Below, piece by piece: positions 62,004-64,000 of a stretch of DNA of 64,000 nucleotides. The first letter of the stretch is position 1; every line of letters begins with the position of its first letter. Source of the stretch: Echinococcus granulosus (lineage: Eukaryota; Platyhelminthes; Cestoda; Cyclophyllidea; Taeniidae); assembly GCF_000524195.1 (NCBI RefSeq), contig NW_020170389.1, positions 1,636,533 to 1,700,532 on the forward strand, in the 5' to 3' direction. The translations under genes and the position numbers were made by a program. A model generated the notes under the pieces. That model searched no databases. It worked only from the letters and a program-made list of their open reading frames with translations, and had not been told where the DNA came from.

Positions 62004-64000
62004 ATGACCGAATCTCCCTTAAAAGATGGACTCCTATTATTACTTCAAGCTGCGCAGAAGATAGATCGAGGTATGCCTTCATAACATTTTTTGCCCTTCT
62101 TTTTTACATATGCCTACTACTTTCCACACATTTTACTTATTTTTTCATTTATATGTGATAGAATCTTCTAAAAGTACTTGCCATCACTCAGAGCGGTGGG
62201 ATGCGCGTACTGGGTCTTCCAGACACTTCTATGCCGATGGGCCCGCACATTTCTCCTCGCCTTACTCATCTTCTATTCATAGACGAAGCGCTCCCTCCAC
62301 TAGATGTACCCACAATGAGCTTGAAAAAAGCCGGTATGCACTCCTTTCAGACATCTTATAATGAAACCTTGACAGACGCGCGCATTTACGAACCTGTATG
62401 GATGCACTGAAGGAGCTCCTCGTGTTTGATGATGAAGCGCCTAGGATAACCACCCTCACAGTTTTGCGGAAGGCCACCTCGACCATTCAAGTATGTGATA
62501 GCAACTGCCTGTAGTGGTGCGAACTCACTTCAATTGCATTGTTTGACTTATAATGTTTTCCCACTTCTTCAGCAATTGCAACAACGAAATGAGTACCTTG
62601 AAGCTTGCGAGGATGGTGAAAAACAGCGATTTTCACAGCTTATGAAGCGTCGCCAGGCTCTTCGAAAAAAGATCGAATCTAAGCGCAATCGTACTCTAAA
62701 AATCCAAAATTGGCGTGAACGCAACAGGAACTACTCTGAGTGCTCGGTCTTAACGACATCTTCCGGTAAGCAGTTTGCTTATTCCCCTACATGCCTTACA
62801 TTTTCTGCATAAGCTTGACTTTAGCATGTTTTAATTTTATTTGTCATCTAGCTGTAGTTGAACTAGCGTAACAGATCTCGTTTCTCTCATAGACATGTCA
62901 CATGTACGCTTTTGGTGTGTTGATGCGACTGGGTTTAGGGCGGGTTTTTGTTTCACTAGTTATGTTATCGAAGGCTAACATTGACGGGTTTTTCAACTCT
63001 CCGTTGGACATACACTTAGTTGGATTGCCGCATCCATTTTTACCACAGATAAAGTTGCAAATCCCGGTTTTACAGCCAGCTTGAATCATATTATCACCTG
63101 GCTCCGAGACGCCTGGCAATAATGAGTGTCACTTCTGAAATAGCGTTTATTGTGAAACCCTCTAGGAAAATCCCATCATATCTAATCTGTCTTGATTAAA
63201 TTAAGCCGCTTTCTAAGTTTAGCCTATTAATGAGGGGTTTTGTCCCATAGTTGTGCCTCTTCGACGGTGTCACTTCGATCGATGCGAAGCTCGTTTAATT
63301 GCCCCCCAACTTTTGAATTATTGCTTCCACAGCTGCTAAGTGAGCCGTCAGTATGTTTACGTCTACTTGAGGGACAGATGAAAATAGGTTTTGATTGATT
63401 TGGTATTCTTCTTTTCGCCAAAGTTCACTATTCACGTACATTTCACTAATAAATTTGAGAGGATCAAGCGTTTCGGGCGACTAGCATTTAGGTGGATTAA
63501 CCCTTGCCATACTTTCGTTTATTCGTGGAGGCATGGTTTTAGGTTCCCCAGAAAGCCCACCTAAGTGTGTTCTTTGACGTGAACTTTGCTTGTGGGTAAA
63601 AGATTCTACGAACTTGCACAGTTGAACTAATTTAACTCGGTTTTGTTATTTTTCTGGTATCGAATGAGGTTAGCTGTTTACACAGGAGTTTTGATAGTGG
63701 CTTGTGTTTTCATTTCAGAGGATTCTGAGATGAGTTACGGCTCGCGCCATATACCTTCAAATATGTACAGCATTTTGCCTATTTCACACCATCAACAGCA
63801 GCAACAACTTTCTGCTAATGATAATCACTGCTACGCCTCGCCTTATGAAACCACTGCAGGTGTAGTAGCTGCAACCCCAAACTCATCGGCGACAATGGCA
63901 GCTGCAACAGTGTCTACAACGATTTTGGACTCAGTAACTACGGTAACGGCACCAGCAACGGCCACTTCAGCGGCAGTGATGACCTATGCAGCTTCCCAGA
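62004..64000 (+). CDS. MXD/MAD/MNT-family bHLH-zipper repressor, 5 exons, 3' end outside window
   Basis: Exons are 62004-62070, 62162-62333, 62376-62490, 62573-62765 and 63719-64000 (continuing). All introns are GT-AG and all joins keep frame, giving 276 residues so far. Residues 9-23 (GLLLLLQAAQKIDRE) match the Sin3-interaction helix of MAD/MNT proteins (LLxAAxxLExxE). Residues about 70-118 are the bHLH: RCTHNELEKSRRAHLRTC carries the H73, E77, R80/R81 contacts expected for CACGTG, and ITTLTVLRKATSTIQ is helix 2. The zipper follows, with Leu120, Leu127, Leu141 and Leu148 in a heptad register (Glu134 occupies one slot). Exon 5 encodes a Q run followed by an Ala/Thr/Ser-rich tail. By family knowledge, such proteins pair with MAX in the nucleus, bind E-boxes and recruit SIN3/HDAC to repress MYC-type targets. 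TVLR and IQ in helix 2 resemble MNT, while THNELEK resembles MXD, so I do not pick a symbol. The start is the ATG just before the SID; no other fits. The family call is confident; the C-terminus is unseen. Confidence 0.9.
62334..62375 (+). other. 42-bp micro-intron inside the bHLH basic region
   Basis: Donor GTATGC and acceptor TTGACAG bound only 42 bases. Removing it joins AGC-CG with A-CGC and restores the unbroken basic region EKSRRAHLR, splitting the first of two DNA-contacting arginines (phase 2). Read through, the frame hits stops within the intron (TAA, TGA), so splicing is required. This intron is what hides the gene from simple ORF scanning. Confidence 0.9.
62766..63718 (+). other. 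Intron 4 of the MXD/MNT-like gene (953 bp)
   Basis: Donor GTAAGC follows codon 182 plus one base; the acceptor CATTTCAG precedes AG-GAT. It is ten or more times longer than the three upstream introns (91, 42 and 82 bp). No repeat copy is recognisable in it. A Cys-rich frame on the opposite strand (62898-63119) is the only notable content and may be chance. Confidence 0.85.

Noticed and set aside
62110..62361. Reading 62110-62361 as a stand-alone 83-codon protein
   Set aside because: Its 5' part is intron sequence and it stops inside the 42-bp intron. The true exon is 62162-62333.
62201..62410. The alternative frame across the bHLH exon (62201-62410)
   Set aside because: It is an out-of-frame shadow that reads through the 42-bp intron and matches no family.
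1..64000. CRISPR array, bacterial operons or prophage
   Set aside because: No regularly spaced direct repeats and no long contiguous genes. The sequence is clearly from an animal nuclear genome.

Overview
The window looks like a gene-poor, AT-rich stretch of an invertebrate animal genome. The evidence is a spliced gene with very short GT-AG introns, an animal transcription-factor family, decayed LTR retrotransposons, and a dispersed short repeat. The pattern of short 5' introns, one of only 42 bp, followed by a longer 3' intron fits a flatworm, but that placement is an inference. There are no bacterial-style operons, and no long unbroken reading frames.

The one gene I can assign firmly lies at the right edge (62,004 to beyond 64,000, + strand). 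Five exons join in phase into a protein of the MXD/MAD/MNT family, the repressors that pair with MAX. It has an N-terminal Sin3-interaction helix, a bHLH domain with the H..E..RR DNA-contact pattern, a leucine zipper, and a Gln/Ala/Thr-rich tail that runs off the window. The upstream 340 bases hold a plausible promoter: a CACGTG E-box, a 25-nt alternating purine-pyrimidine run, two CCAAT motifs in opposite orientations, and a TATA-like box.

The rest is mostly non-coding and repeat-derived. Six diverged copies of a roughly 180-bp repeat occur near 1.5, 2.2, 23.5, 29.5, 30.4 and 50.6 kb. A dead Ty3/Gypsy-type element on the minus strand (19.7-21.9 kb) keeps two similar direct repeats (probable LTRs), gag and protease traces, and an internally deleted reverse transcriptase. 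A second minus-strand relic (25.5-27.4 kb) keeps pieces of reverse transcriptase and integrase. Three perfect inverted repeats with short loops (26-bp, 14-bp and 12-bp stems at 7.87, 40.96 and 46.95 kb) stand out from the background, most of all the 26-bp one.

Between 39.2 and 41.45 kb there are three plus-strand open stretches with coding-like codon use, two of them behind good splice acceptors. They may be exons of an unidentified gene. A few other weak candidates are listed as such: a signal-peptide-like small ORF at 53.3 kb, a TATA/initiator pair at 5.0 kb, and a Cys-rich antisense ORF in the last intron. The remaining open frames have a size expected by chance for this composition.
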